Positions 13,001 to 28,400 of a stretch of DNA of 64,000 bases are shown piece after piece. The position numbers and the translations under genes were made by a program. Numbering within the stretch: the first letter of the stretch is position 1; each line of letters starts with the position of its first letter. The stretch is from Sipunculus nudus (lineage: Eukaryota; Annelida; Sipuncula; Golfingiida; Sipunculidae): assembly GCA_026874595.1 (NCBI GenBank), contig CM049309.1:91412723-91476722 (forward strand), written 5' to 3'. Below the pieces are notes generated by a model. The model was not told where the DNA came from and made no database searches. It saw nothing but the letters and a program-made list of their open reading frames with translations.

Positions 13001-16000
13001 TAACATTGCTGTGATTTGATGGGAGAATAAAAATACAGGTGGCACCACCAGTCTTCTGCAACTGAAGGAACATGATGGCATGATTGCTGTCATTTGACGG
13101 TCTCAAAAATAGCAAAAAATCATTATAAAAACAGAAAAAATGCAGGTGGTGCACCCATTTTTCCAGAAATGACAAAATTAGTCATGGCAATATTCAGGGC
13201 AATATTTACTGTATTTATGCGTGTACAGGATGACAAATTTTATCCTAAAAATATTTGGCAAAGAAGGGGGGCCGTCTTATACAAGGGTACAAGTTTTTTG
13301 GTGTCCTCAGGGCCGCCGAGGATAATTTACGGCAATCAGCATTATTACGTCGGTCGAACTGGACGGCGTCAATATCGGTGATCATGTCCGTATGATGGTA
13401 ATGTACACTCAATAAAGAACATTACAGTGCTTTGTTTTTATTTAAATTTATCATTTATACATCAGATTTACATGAGCACATAGTAAAATAATTGATAAGA
13501 AAAGGTTTGCCCTTGCCGCATTGACACAGGAATATTAACGGAATCAATATATGAAAGCCCTTATGACAATAGAGCCAGTGATTTCCCGCGATAGCGGACA
13601 GAATCGCGGAACTGACATACCGAAACGGAATTCCCAAATCCTGAAAATATATAAGTTTTAAAGTATATTTTGCCAAAAATTTCTTGGCAAATCACTTTAA
13701 ACAGGTACCAGTGATATAATTGTCGATGCCGCTATCAGCTTGCGGGGCTTACCCATGTACTCAAGATCCGAGAGTACAGCGCTATCGCAAGGGATGCTGG
13801 GAACTTGCTAATGCCATCCAGTAGCACGTAATATGCATATTAATACAAGGATGATTTTTTCATATGGTGCCGTATTTACCACGTAAAATGTTCACGAGTC
13901 CAGTGAATGCGGACGCTGTCAGCTGGCTTGCACACTGACATACACGGAGACTGGCACATGGCACTTCGATTACAAGACAACCAGTAGCGCGTTATAATTA
14001 TAAATAAGAAGCGGCCTTTCCTCAGGTGACGCGAAATTCAATGTTTGTCAACCTTGTATTATTGGACTACCCCTAGAAATGAATGTATTATAACGGGTCA
14101 ACTGAGTTCAAGAAAGGGACCGAGTTCCGCTGGATATAAATATGACGAATTTCCTCACAATTTTATAACAAAACCCCGGATTTGGTGCGTATATCCTCTT
14201 AGGAAATGATCTTTTAAATAGTACCCGAATGGAAACCCTAGTTTCTACAATGTAGCATTGAACTTGCACACAGTTAAATGTGGTAAAATAACGTAGTTCA
14301 CGAAAGTCCTACTGGGTCATTACCTAATTACTTTTTCCTTCCTCACTGTTACAACGGAATAAATTCAAACCTGACCAACGTCGTTTAAGCAAACGTGATA
14401 CATTTTGTGGAAAAATTAGGTGACTGTGACATGGTTGTGGACAGGCCAGGAAAATGTAATTTTTGATAGTTAAAGATTAACACAGAATAATAAATGAGGA
14501 AGCCTAGTTAAGTAGAGCATCATGGAAGCCTTGGTTTCGTGCGCTGTCACTTGCCTACCTTAAGCCACTTATAAATGTGGACGCTGAAATGCAGTGGGTG
14601 TTTGGGGTGATCTCCCTCAAATTATGCAGAAGACTGACATTTTTTAAAATAAATTTATCTTTTTTAAAGAGGAAGGTTTCAATGCCCTGTAATGCACATT
14701 CTCTTGACATGTTAATTCTTAGTGGGTGTCATTTCCTGGATAATAATTTATTACCCAAATTTGGGCCCTAAAATTCACCCTTTGATGTCTCTTATGATAT
14801 TAATTTGAATTGTTGCATAATACTCATTCTTTGATATGTTTAATTAATTCCGTTTTGGTCTGCTCCATACCTTTCTATAATACTTTCTTGTTTTCACTTC
14901 TAGCATCATAAAAAAAAAATATACCACTGACCATTTTAAGAATAAAAAATTTCAATCATCAGTGTTAAAGTGATCATTATGCTAATAAAGTGATCTTCAG
15001 TAGCTGGCAGCTCCAACTTAAGATGCTGAAAAATAATTTGAACCAAAATTTGAGGCTCAACATTGGGGGTCGTCTTATACACAGGGTCGTCTTATACACG
15101 CATAAATACGGTATGGCAATCCATGCATTGATTAACAAATTACTGGAGGTTTTGTATCAGTTTTAATTATTCTGGGGTGGGGGGGGGGGTACTTACAAGC
15201 CACATAGCTGACAGAATATAGGTCGCACTGACCTCATTTCAGGTTTCCAAGGAAATTTTTTATTGACCTCCCTGGATATTCACTAAGAAGTTCCTAGGTC
15301 TAGGGGTTACGATTTGGGCCCTGCTAACAGACTCCCGGATGGCTGGACCCCCCTACGGACGACAGACAAAGCGCCATTCCTATACCTCAGTTGACCTGCA
15401 GTCAGCTGAGCTAAAAATCCTGTTGGGTCCTATTAATCTTAACTTAGTCATGTTTTGTTCTAGCATATAAATTTATACCCTATAAATTTTCTACAACTAT
15501 AACTGTTGTCTTCAAGCATGCGTTGTTGCATAGATTTGCATTCAGTTGAGCTCAGTTGTTACTGAAGAAGTCCTGTAGATTATAACTGTATATTTGAACT
15601 AAAAAGGTAGTTCAAGGGTACGCCGGGATGCATTTTGTTGGATCTTATTAAATCATCTATCAAGCTGACAATTTCAAGAACATTTCACAAAATGCTTAAT
15701 CAAATGGATATAACTTACCTGAAGATGGTCAAAGTAGCATAAGCACTGCATTCATCATAAGACTGATCCACAAATACCTGCTTATAACAGGAGTAGGGGA
15801 ATCGACTCGACAGCAGTTCTTCATAGAATTCAAAAGCCTATAACACAGATGAACAATCAACATTCATGATTCATGAGACCAGTGTAACAGAGCAGATGTA
15901 TCAGCTTTATTATTGTCATGTGGTATGTCTGTTTTACATATACATAAAGGATATTTTGTTCATCTTTACTTCATCTATACATCTGGAGGCAAAGAACAAG

Positions 16001-19000
16001 GGACCTATGGGTCACTGTGCTCAGCTGACGTTAACCTTGAAGGTAAAAATCTAAAATAATATCTAATGGAGATAAAGTGTAAGAGGAAGAGGTAATAAAG
16101 GCCATGGTTGGTTTATATGATTGGTTTGTATTGATGAGCAAGAAATTGTTGCAAAAAAATATTTTGTGACCTGACCATGTGTTTCCTAATGTTGAAACTA
16201 AAGCATGTGAGCAGTTTGTGAACAAATGATCTGTACTATTACCATGATCATTAGTTGGTTTTTCGATTAACTGTTGACATTTCAGTAGATTACACATTTG
16301 TTCAATTGAATCTATTTTTTCGCATAATATATATTTTTAATTATATATGTATTTTTTTTATGAAATGTATACAGCTGAAATATAGCTAATTAACAACATA
16401 AAACAGGGCAAACAAAGCCTGATCTCAAATTCTGCTGAGGCAGGAAAATAATGAACAAATTTTTGTATTAAATCCTGATTTTTTTATCACATCAATTATT
16501 TTCTAATTTAAGTTTATATATCTATACATTTCCAATTTAACATATATATCTGAATGTAAAAGTTGATTCATAATTCTCAATTGCATCATCATAAATCTCA
16601 ATCTTGTCAGATAACACCACATCATGCATACAAATATCTATTTATTTTTTACCACAAAAATATATCTTTTAAATCTGCAAAACAATAAATATCTAAAAAT
16701 AATACTTGATTTAGATTTCACAATTTTTAATTGTGTCTTTATTTATCCATAATGTGCTTCATATTTTATAATAATTTCAGCATACTGATGGGTTCATTTA
16801 TATTTGTTAAAATAATTTAAAAGAAAATTGATTTCTTTAAAAATGCTACATTACACAACATTGCATCTTCTGGATTACACCTTGAATTATTTTTTCAAGG
16901 AAAGTTTTTGCATATCGGAGTGGAAACAGCATTAATATTAAGGAGATACAGTGAAAACAATAACAATTACTGCATAACACTTGGTGGGTTGGGTTTGCGG
17001 GGGGGGGGGGGGGGGGGGGGGAGTGATTTGGGTGGTGTTATGAGAATAACTGTACACCTGTCACAGCAGGGGATCTCCCCCAGTGACTGTAACAAATAAG
17101 AAACCCTGGCATAGCTGACTTCCAGTGACCTGGAGTGGGACCCTGCATCTGTAATCAAAGCAAGTGACTACAGAAAAAAAAATCAATAACTAGCTTAATT
17201 TTCAAGCTTTTATTTTCAAATTTCAGATTTAGACAAACTAAATATTTATGTTTACATGCTGTGAAAATTAAATCAATGGTGCTTACAGGAAAAAAACGTG
17301 CCATGGTCAAAGTTGGGCAAAATTTAAGGTACTGATTTTTTTATATGCTAATAACCTAAAATTTTTTTACAAAATTCAGATCTAATTTTGGGTAAACAAT
17401 TGAATCTTAATTAAACATAGTTATATACTTGAGAAAATAGACTCTAATTTCATAATTTTTCATTTTAAGGGAGTTATTATTTTTCCTGATTTTTTACAAA
17501 GTTCATTATGTTTGGGCCCATTACTTAAAGAATTTATACTTTACAGACTTAATTTCTGGCATGTACATAGGAACTATATAGAGGAATATTTATGATAAAT
17601 ATGAGGAAAAAAGATGAGTGGTTTTGATATTAGGCAGTCCTGAAGTGTGAAAATAGGATTTTAATAAAAAATTGAGGTTTTTCTTTAATTTCTCAAAGGA
17701 ACGAAGTCGCAAAGACCCAGTTTTCGGCTTGGTAGGAGATCTTGGGGACATCTAACATTATGCTGAATTTTGGATTCCTAGTTCTTACGGTTTCAAAACG
17801 TGCCACATCTACGGACGGACGGACGGACGGACGGACAGACGGACGGACGACGGACAATGGACCACGACTATAGCTCAGATGACTTATAGTCAGCTGAGCT
17901 AAAAATCATTCTTTTAAACACATTTATCAGATTTACAAGTAGGTATACAATTTTGGGTGATGTGAATAATGCCTATATTGTTAGAAAATGAAAGACATTC
18001 TTCACAACTCTTTGAAACTATACTAGATAAACATACAGAAAGGAACAATTAAAGAGAAGAGGCAAATGGACATTTTATCATGTTTGTATTCATGTCTCAT
18101 TTAGATTAGTGTCTATGAACATGATGTTCAGTTGAATCATGTCCTCTTTCTCATCATAATGATAATACACAAATGTTTGTAAGAACAAGAAGAAACACAG
18201 GTCTCTATGTATAGCAAAACTAGATAATTTTACAACTGTAAATATTGATGAGCCCACATTGTGTCACATTGGTTAATAGAAAATCCTGTTTATTTTTATT
18301 GTTTATTATGTTTATTGTCACATAAATCTGAAATCCCAAACCATTACCTATATAAACAATGGTAAATCTGACTGTTTAATATCATGGAATATTGTCATAA
18401 TCCCATTTAATTTCATGCTTGGAACCCTTGGCAGTGATACAAGTTTGCAGTTACTATCACATCAAATGCCAACACATCAGTCAACAAGAATAAGAGCTTG
18501 TAATCGGTCAGGCTTATCAAACGATCACATCCCCCACCTGTATGCGGCAGGTAAGTGTAGTGATGCATGTGGGTTACTCCCTGTCACTGAGCTAATTAAC
18601 ATCTTAAGATACCATGGTAATCCAGATCACTGCATTTCTTTGTACGTTAACAAGGGCAATGTGTGGGATCGCATGTCATACATAATGAACTCCTCGCCTT
18701 TGCAAGCTGCAGTTTACACCTCGTAGACTTTTGCTAAAATGATATGAAGCACGACCTGTAAACGTTGCTTACAATTGGAAATCGCCTTTAGGGTCCACGA
18801 AAGCTAAAGGTTTTGTGAGCACTGGAGGAGATACCCAGTCCAAAACCTCGCCACAAAACTTCAGAATGTTGACAACAGCTTGACGATGCCTGCTCCTGGA
18901 ACAGTCCTTTCATAAAGATGATCATGGAAGTTTGAGTCATAACTGTGCCTCATATTTCCAGACATTTGACCTCATGACCTAGACGATACATCTCTTTCTG

Positions 19001-22000
19001 GTGGCAAGTCGGATTTTGGTCAGTTATTGCGGCATGTGGCACAAAACTTACATGAAACTAGAATACAGGTAGTCGACAAGCTACTACCTGTATCCGCCGA
19101 AATCAGAGTAGGATGGGTGAAGTGAGGCATGGATTGAGTGGCAAGGGGAAATAGAGTGAGATGTGTAACATATTAGCATGGATGTCTGCAATGTAAACAT
19201 GATTGTAGGTGATGCCACCTGTTATTTGAAAGAGAAACTATCCAAGATGTATACACATGCAAAATTTCAGGTGGATAAGTCAAACAACTGCCAAGATATG
19301 AGTAATTTTATCCCATAGCAGACAAACATGTACGCTGTGCAAAAATGGTTGCAGGTGGCACCACAATTTTTGTGTATGATAAAAAGCTATGTGAGATCTA
19401 AACACATGCACAATTTCAGGAAGATACATAAAACCAATCCAGAGATATTAGCATGGATATCTGCAGCATGAATGTGAATTTAGGTGGCGCTACCTGTCAT
19501 AAAATCAAGAAAGCTATCAAGGATGTAAAAGCATGCCAAATTTCAGGTGAATAAGTCAAACCACTGCAAAGATATGAATGATTTTAATCCAAGGCAGACA
19601 AACAGATGGACGTTGTGCAAAAATGGTAGCAGGTTGTGCCACCAGTTTTGTGTATGATAATAAGCTACGTGAGATCTAAACACATGCACAATTTCAGGAA
19701 GATAGGTCAAACCAGTCCAGAGATATTAGCATGGATGTCTGCAGCGTGAACATGAATGTAGGTGGCGCCACCTGTCACAAAATCAAGAAAGCTAACCAGG
19801 ATGTATAAGCATGCCAATTTTCAGGTGAATTAGTCAAACCACTGCAGAGATATGAGTGATTTTAACCCAAGCCAGACAAACAAATGAACACTGCGCAAAA
19901 ATGGTTGCAGGTGGCGCCATCAATTAATTGTATGATATAAAGCTACCCAAAAGCTACACTGGTGCAAAATTTCAGCCAGATTGGTCACCCAAGTCCTAAG
20001 ATATGTTGATAAATTTGTAAACACAGATGCATAGATGGACACACTGCATAGAGGAAAGGTTAAAGGTCAAGGCCAAATGGTTAGGCACCAGTTCACATGT
20101 TAAATGATAATTGTGTTAAGTTTCGGAAAAAAATCAGTCCAGTAGTCTCAGAGGAGTTCTCTGGAAACGAATACGGCGGCAGCGGCGGACCCCGGTCAGA
20201 AACATAGTATCTGCAAAACTTAATTTTGGCAGATACAATAAGGTGCGCATAAACCTAATTTGATATGCTGTTGTGCAATAAAAATATTCATAAAGTTTCT
20301 GGTTCCTTTTAATTGACGATTTATTAAACATCCTTTGAGACAACGCTTCTTCTATGACTCAAAAGGAAATCGATGTTGAAGTCTGCATAATATCACATCC
20401 AAGTTATTATCATAATTTAAGCATGCACCATCGACATGACAATAAGCTGGCTTGACTGTATATCTCATATTGTTTAATTTCATTTGTAATCAAAACAAAC
20501 ATAACAAAAACAAGATCATCAGATGGTCTGTGACTTGGAAAAGTTATTTAAAAGTTACAAAAGACAATACCTGAATACATTAAGGTATATTTCTATGGTT
20601 TATCATCATATGAATGTTAAGAAGAGACTCACATCATGTAAGAATGTAGTGGAGATCTTGAGAATGGGGAGAAGATGTGGCAGACAGAAGTGTGTGACCT
20701 CATGCATGTTGGGATCCACAAATACTTCAAATGGTCTGAAATATCAAATGTTTTAGATAAACACCTGCATAATGTGCAGTTAATGGAATTTTATGATTGA
20801 GATTACAGCTGTTCATAGCTTCCTTATAAAAATCCTTATAAACATATATCTCGCCTAGGTAAGTTTAAAATCTGCCTTGTATCATCCAGGCAAGTTTAAA
20901 ATCTGCTTAGGAGAAATTGAAATTGTGATCTGATAGGATTTCATGATAAATTGTGCATTGTAAATGACATGAATGATGTTTTCATTAATATTATTAATCA
21001 TGGGCTCTGCATAATTAACTATTTTTACTTTAATGGTCACCATATGTATAGACTGAGACATTACTTGCAAGTTTGGAGTCTTATAATCTATTCGCATTTA
21101 ATTAATGTCTGTTGAAGTCCACAGGTTACAACTTAGATCATTTTTAATTTTTAGCTGAGATGACTTATAGTCAAAGTCCTTAATCCTTTGTTGGGCCGTC
21201 CATCAACAAGGCACAATTTGAAACAATTAGACCTACGAATCCAAAATTTAAATAGAGTAAGATTTCCCCAAGTTCTCCCAACAGACCTGAAACTGGGTCA
21301 CTGTGACTTCATTCCTCCGAGAAATTAAGGAAAACCTCCATTTTCCAGTAAAAACCTTTTGTTACACTTCAAAAATACCCACAATGAAAACCGCTTTTGT
21401 TAATCTATTCATATTTGACAAAAAACATTCCTGCATATACTTCCTATGTACATGCGAGAAATTAGGTCAATAATGCTTAAATCTTTGAGGTTATGGGCCC
21501 AAACATAATGCACTTTGTCAAAATTCAGGAGATATATTTACTCACTTAATATGATAATCTGTTTAGCTCTTTCGCCCTAAAAATCAACAATAATATATGA
21601 AAAATCATTATCTATAATTTAAGTTAAAATAAAGCAATTTAAGAGCAACTGTTATGTAATATATTTATCCACATTTATGTGACATCATTAAAGACAGATC
21701 ATCTGTAATATGCAACTGTAAAAAGCAGAGCAAATCTGATATATTGTATATCAGTGATAAATTGATGTTAATATATATTACTGTTTAAAATGTATCAGTA
21801 TTTAGGAAGAAGCTGGTACAATATTAAATTTAGTTTAAAATTTAATGAAAAAAATTAGACATGGTTGTGCATATATTATTTATGGGTGTACATGTCTTCC
21901 TAAAATACCACAGTTTCTAATATCAGTTAATTCCATTTCAAATTAATATTAACCATATTTATTATTAATAATCATGCAAATTTGTAAAAAAACAAAGTAA

Positions 22001-22387
22001 ACCAAATTATGTAAAGGATAGCAAACCATCAAAGAATGCCACAGCCTTAAAAAAATATTTAAACAATTGCCAGATAAATTATCCTATGCATCATATAATT
22101 TGTGGCAAATCCAAAACTGGCAAGACATGAGAAATACTCCATGTAAATATGCCATATAAAACACCTTTAGGAGCTTTGTAAGTTTCTAATAAAAAATATT
22201 ACTGAAAACATCATTCATATGTAATCTACAATGCCATATATTAGTAAAAACCATCAGATCTCTATTTCAATCTCGCCTGGGCCATTTTTAAACTCGCCTG
22301 AATGATATCAGGCAGATTTTAAATTCATCTGGATGATACCAGGCAGATTTTCAACTTGTAAATATTTAAAACTTTATAAACTTTTAA

Positions 22388-22453
<66 letters not shown>

Positions 22454-25400
22454 TGCTATTACTGGCCATTGTACCAATACAAAGTCCAATTATGATTTTT
22501 ACCAGTACACAACTGGCAACTGTGCCAGTACAGTTGCTAATAGTACCAGTTTGTCATTTGTACCATGACATAATATAATAATGTAATAGATATATAAATT
22601 TATAAAATATAACTAGATATTTCTTGGCACCACGGGTGCCATAGTATCCCCAGACAATTACCCCCTCCCCCCAGCCTCGAAGAATAGGATCCTATCTGGA
22701 ATTCAGATGCAGCGACTGACACTTGGCATGCCACCATGGTTTCTTATAAGTATGGGCATATTTAAGGTTAAGGTCACTCTCATAGGAGAGGTCATGATCC
22801 AAACAGAAATATATCTCATTCCGTAACCCATGTCTATATACATGATATGAAAGAAATCTGTCCATTAGTTTTCAACTTATCATGCTCACAGTGCTGTGAA
22901 GTGGCAATGGTGGGGTGTTACAAGGTGCGAAAGCAAGAAAATGACACAAGGTGGCGCCACCTGTCTTCAGCAAAAGACAAGCTATCCAAGATCTTCGGTC
23001 AATTTGATTTTTGGATCATTCCATGTATCCCTTACTGAGACATTAAAGATTTTGTGTGAATTTCACCAAATATGGGAATATTCAAGGTCAAGGCCACTCT
23101 CATAGGAAAGGTCATGACCCCAATTTATATAAACATCATCCCATAACCTATATCTATATATATGCATAATATTAAAGAAATCTGTCCATTAGTTTTTTAC
23201 TTATAATGCTCACAGTACTGTCAAGTGGCAATTTTGGGGGTATCAAAAGGCACTAAAACAAGTAAAGAATAATAGGTGGTGCCACCAGTTTCTGGAACAT
23301 AACAACCCTATCCATGATCTTCGCTCAACTTGATTTTGGGATCAATCCATGCAAGATTTCTTGAGTTATTTAAGAATTTGTGTGATTTTCCCCAAAATTG
23401 GACCTATTCAAGGTCAAGGACACTCTCCTAGTAAAGTTCATGACCTCATTTTAAATAGGCATCGTCCTCTTACCCATATCTATACATATACTGAGTTTGG
23501 TAAAATTCCGTGAAATATTTTTTGTGTTATCGCGCCAACAAGATTTATATGCAGCGGCTGGACCTTCATGAAAACATAGTATCCCCAGGCTTTGTCTGGG
23601 GATACAAATTATATATAATATATAATATATAGTATATAATATATAATATATATATATAATAAATAACATATATGTATATATACATATATATATATATAAT
23701 ATAATATATATAACTGGCTGGAGGAATGATTACCTACCCTACAGCCAGGGCTATATATATATAATATAATATATATAACTGGCTGGAGGAATGTTTACTT
23801 ACCCTACAGCCAGGGCTATATATATATAATATAATATATATAACTGGCTGGAGGAATGTTTACTTACCCTACAGCCAGGGCTATATATATATAATATAAT
23901 ATATATAACTGGCTGGAGGAATGTTTACTTACCCTACAGCCAGGGCTATATATATATAATATAATATATATAACTGGCTGGAGGAATGTTTACTTACCCT
24001 ACAGCCAGGGCTATATATATATAATATAATATATATAACTGGCTGGAGGAATGTTTACTTACCCTACAGCCAGGGCTATATATATATAATATAATATATA
24101 TAACTGGCTGGAGGAATGTTTACTTACCCTACAGCCAGGGCTATATATATATAATATAATATATATAACTGGCTGGAGGAATGTTTACTTACCCTACAGC
24201 CAGGGCTATATATATATTATATAATATATATAACTAACTGGAGGAATGTTTACTTACCCTACAGCCAGGGCTATATATATATAATATAATATATATAACT
24301 GGCTGGAGGAATGTTTACTCACCCTACACCCAGGGCTATATATATATAATATAATATATTTAACTGACTGGAGGAATGTTTACTTACCCTACAGCCAGGG
24401 CTATATATATATAATATAATATATATAACTGGCTGGAGGAATGTTTACTTACCCTACAGCCAGGGCTATATATATATAATATAATATATATAACTGGCTG
24501 GAGGAATGTTTACTTACCCTACAGCCAGGGCTATATATATATAATATAATATATATAACTGGCTGGAGGAATGTTTACTTACCCTACAGCCAGGGCTATA
24601 TTTGGAGCTGCTGTTGGCGTAGACAGGTAGTAGTGGTACGTCTTCTTGCGGAGATCTGGGGTGTATACGGTCTCTATAAGATCTCCACATGATACAGCTG
24701 TCAGGTACATGTCCACAGTGAATTCCAGCTTCCATGTACACACTTCTGAGTAGCTGTCTACACACGGGAACCACAACCTGAAGTTATCAAGAAGAAAAAG
24801 TTAAACAACAGTCAGATGTAACATAAACTGTTCAGGGGGCACAAAGAAACATCTACAGAACTATAATATTAAAAGATGCTGAGCTACTCACCTGGACGAG
24901 TTTTCATGACCATAAGTGAAAACATGGGCTCCCCTCTCTAATAACGTCCCGTCCATGTCAGGGAGGACGAACTTGATGCCTCCTCTTGGGTTGTCCAAGG
25001 AAAACTCAATACACACCCGGAACGGCCTCATCTCTGTTACAAGATAAAGAGCTGTCATTAAATCTGTGATAACCAGGGTCGAGGAACTGCAAGAATCTGC
25101 ACCAAATAGGCCCAATATCTTTTAAGAAAAAGTATTTATTTGTAGGGCTCAATGCAGCCAAGTAGTTTGTAGTTTTGCTTCACAAAAGCAAATCATTATT
25201 TTAAGCCCTGCTTGACCTTTCTATGGCAAAATAATAGTGATATTTCAACAGAACCTAAGGCAATCATTCTTATTATTGTTATAAGACATGTTTTGACCTC
25301 AATAACATTCCTAGCCCTGTATTTAGAGAATATACAATCAAGATGGCTTCATTAGAAACTTATAACTTTGCCAACATTTTGATCTCTCACTTATGAATAT

Positions 25401-28400
25401 TACTAAGATCCTGATCCAAATGCTGCGCAAGAAATATATGAATCTAATTAGACAGAAATGTGTCACTAACATGATGCCTCCATCACAACCCATCTCTGCT
25501 AGCCAGAATAAAGGCAAATCTATCATAGCAGAATCTTACACTTAACTTGCATAAACAAATTGCCTTATCTCATATTTGGTAAAGAATAAATGGCCAAAGA
25601 TATATTATGGTGATTCAGATTACCTTGAAAATTGTTCCCTGGGTGTTATCACAACCCTAACCATAAGTATACAACAATTCATCTGATCAATTCATATTTT
25701 TTTTAGCAAAGTTGTAAACAGACAAACCAGTCAAATAACCAATGATGATTTTAACATAACACCAACTCATGAAGGTATATTAACAGCATATTAAAAATAT
25801 TATAAAACCTAGGGATACTATTTCACATATAACAACATTATCACTTATTTATAAAACAAAACTAACCATGAACCACTGGGTATGCTTCCTGTGGCAGTCG
25901 TATCGTGAGCTCTCCATTACCCAGGTCAGCATCTACAGCCTGCATGGCTGTAAAGTGGCAGCTCTCAAAAAAATCAAGATTCCTCCTACAATGTTATATA
26001 CACCATTCTGTTACAACATATCAGTGTCAGGACACTTGTCACTGGAAAGAAACATTCCTGGCTGTAACTAAGCCACTCAAACACTGTGGGCATATTGTAT
26101 ATATACTATGTACTGGTATTCACTGTGTTTCAATTTTGAATTTTCAAATTTTGATTAAAATAACACATAATTTAACAGGTCTCTTGTGGATACTTATACA
26201 AACAGTGAGAAATGCCTCTGGTGCATGCTGGTGATTTTTATAATAATTGCTGTCCAGCAGATTTCCTGAGAGGGGCATCGTCTGAAGCAATCTGGAACTG
26301 TCTTGAGATGTCATCTTGGATATAAATAGTGACCTATGTGAGGCTCAAAAACTATTTTGGCCAATTTTCTGCTCATCATCAAAAGCTATTATCTATTATC
26401 TAAGTAGTATTTCTTTGCTATGAACATGACACTGATGTGCAGACCACACCAATAATAAGTCACTATGATCACCACTGTTTGGAGGAAAAGACAAGCATAT
26501 AACAGCTTCATATAAAATATCAACAGTACAAAGCCTAGAAATTAGCTGTTTTGGTTGCCTAAAAGGTGGTCATGTCAGCAGGCTTTTACTGTATAATGAT
26601 CATAACCTGATGCCCAGCCCACTTAGGTCCATGTTACATGATCATCCTCTAACTATATTTATAAAAGTGACCCAAGTGGCAAACTGAGAAAGGTAGAAAC
26701 GACAAACCTTAACAAACACACTAACACGGATGAATGATACAACAAACAACTTATTAAAAAAATTCCCCACAAGACAGTTTTACACTTTGATTAGAACCAT
26801 TAAATAATATTAACTATTTTTTTAAATGGATTGTACAACTGATTATAATAACTAATGCAAGGCACCCTCCATGGCTCAGGTGATGGCATTTGACAGTGTC
26901 TAGAGGGGAAGAAAACCTTGCTAACAGGTCACAAGTTTTTGGATCATTGTACAGAAAAGTAAGGATTTTAACACTACCTACATAATGGTAACATTCAATC
27001 TTCACTGACTGACTGGAACCACTTACTGTTTGGCGTCCCCCTGGCAGATAGCGAGTGTTGGATCATTGTACAGGAAGGGAGCCTCCCACTGCTCATTGAT
27101 TGACACTCTGTATATGCTTGTACACATTAAGGAAAGATAACTGAGAGTAACCACCACTGTTCACAAGGCACAAAATGTTCTAGCTAGTAATGAGGTGCAT
27201 TTTGATTCAACATTTTAATGATGACTACACTTACCAATAGTACTGCATGTCATATATAAAAATTATCAAATCTAGAGAGTTGAAGTCTTTGTTATTTAGA
27301 CAAATCATAGATCACACTCATGGAATGAAGTCACAGCACCTCACATGTTTGTAATAGATAACATTGTAAGTTTTTGAAAAAATAAAAGTTTCAATGATTT
27401 AGCAAACCCACACTGTTAGTGATTGACCTACACAGCCTCTTCAATTCTTTAATTTACTGAGATTAATCAAACAAAATATTGATAAAAATATTACATTAAC
27501 AAAATTAATTAAAAGGATATGACATTGTTTGCTGTTAATTTTGATTCTTCGAAGGTCTTGTCTAAGTGGATGGACAGTCAGTTCCACATAGCCCTGCAAA
27601 ACAAAACAAATCAATACATTTTCAATCATTTACACTATGATTATAGTCTGATTACTTCACATCTAGCAGGATCCTATCTTCAACTGAATATGACATTACA
27701 AATATGATTTTACAAATGATACAACCCCACAACTATCAGAAGAGAATACATGCATTCATGACAGTTTATAATATTAACCAATATATGGGCTAACAAACAA
27801 TTACACCATGTTCATCTACTATTCTGGAAAGTTTAATAACCTTAAATATGACAGCAGTTTAAAATTCAATATAACTGAACCCTAACCATAAGTCATCAGC
27901 TTCAGTACATGCAGTAACTGACAAACACTACTTACACAATGAGTCTGATGTGGATTCTGTGAAGTATGTTGTTATTTTTATAATTAAGTCAGAATTTACA
28001 TAGGACTCACAAGGTACAGTTTCCTATGAACTTTTTTCACAATATGATAGGAAATTATAGATAGTTTCAGCCTGGGAGAGATCCTGTAACAATTCTGGTG
28101 TAGCTGATCACATTAAACCATAGCAATGTCAGCAAATCACAGGATAGTGTAGGATTTTACATATGAATGACCTTATACAGGAACTGATCGCAGAAAAATC
28201 ATAAGTAATTAAAATTACCAAATTAATTGATTTGTCTTAAAGCATTATATATTATTACATTTGATATCTGAGTAATTCATATCTGATTTGGGAACATTCC
28301 TTTCAAAAGTACAATCCAGATTAATATGAAACCTTAACAATTATATAGCAAGCATTAAAATCATCCTGGGATACAATGAATTCAGAAATGAGTGACCATT

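Noticed and set aside
16031-16297. Frame conserved between 16 kb and 62 kb (…[16 protein letters not shown]…)
   Set aside because: Both lie at the same place in two copies of the C element, the AT-rich flanks are equally conserved, and no domain is recognisable.
22391-22578. YIYIYI-rich frames at TA tracts (also 40,944-41,258)
   Set aside because: They are translations of (TA)n microsatellites.
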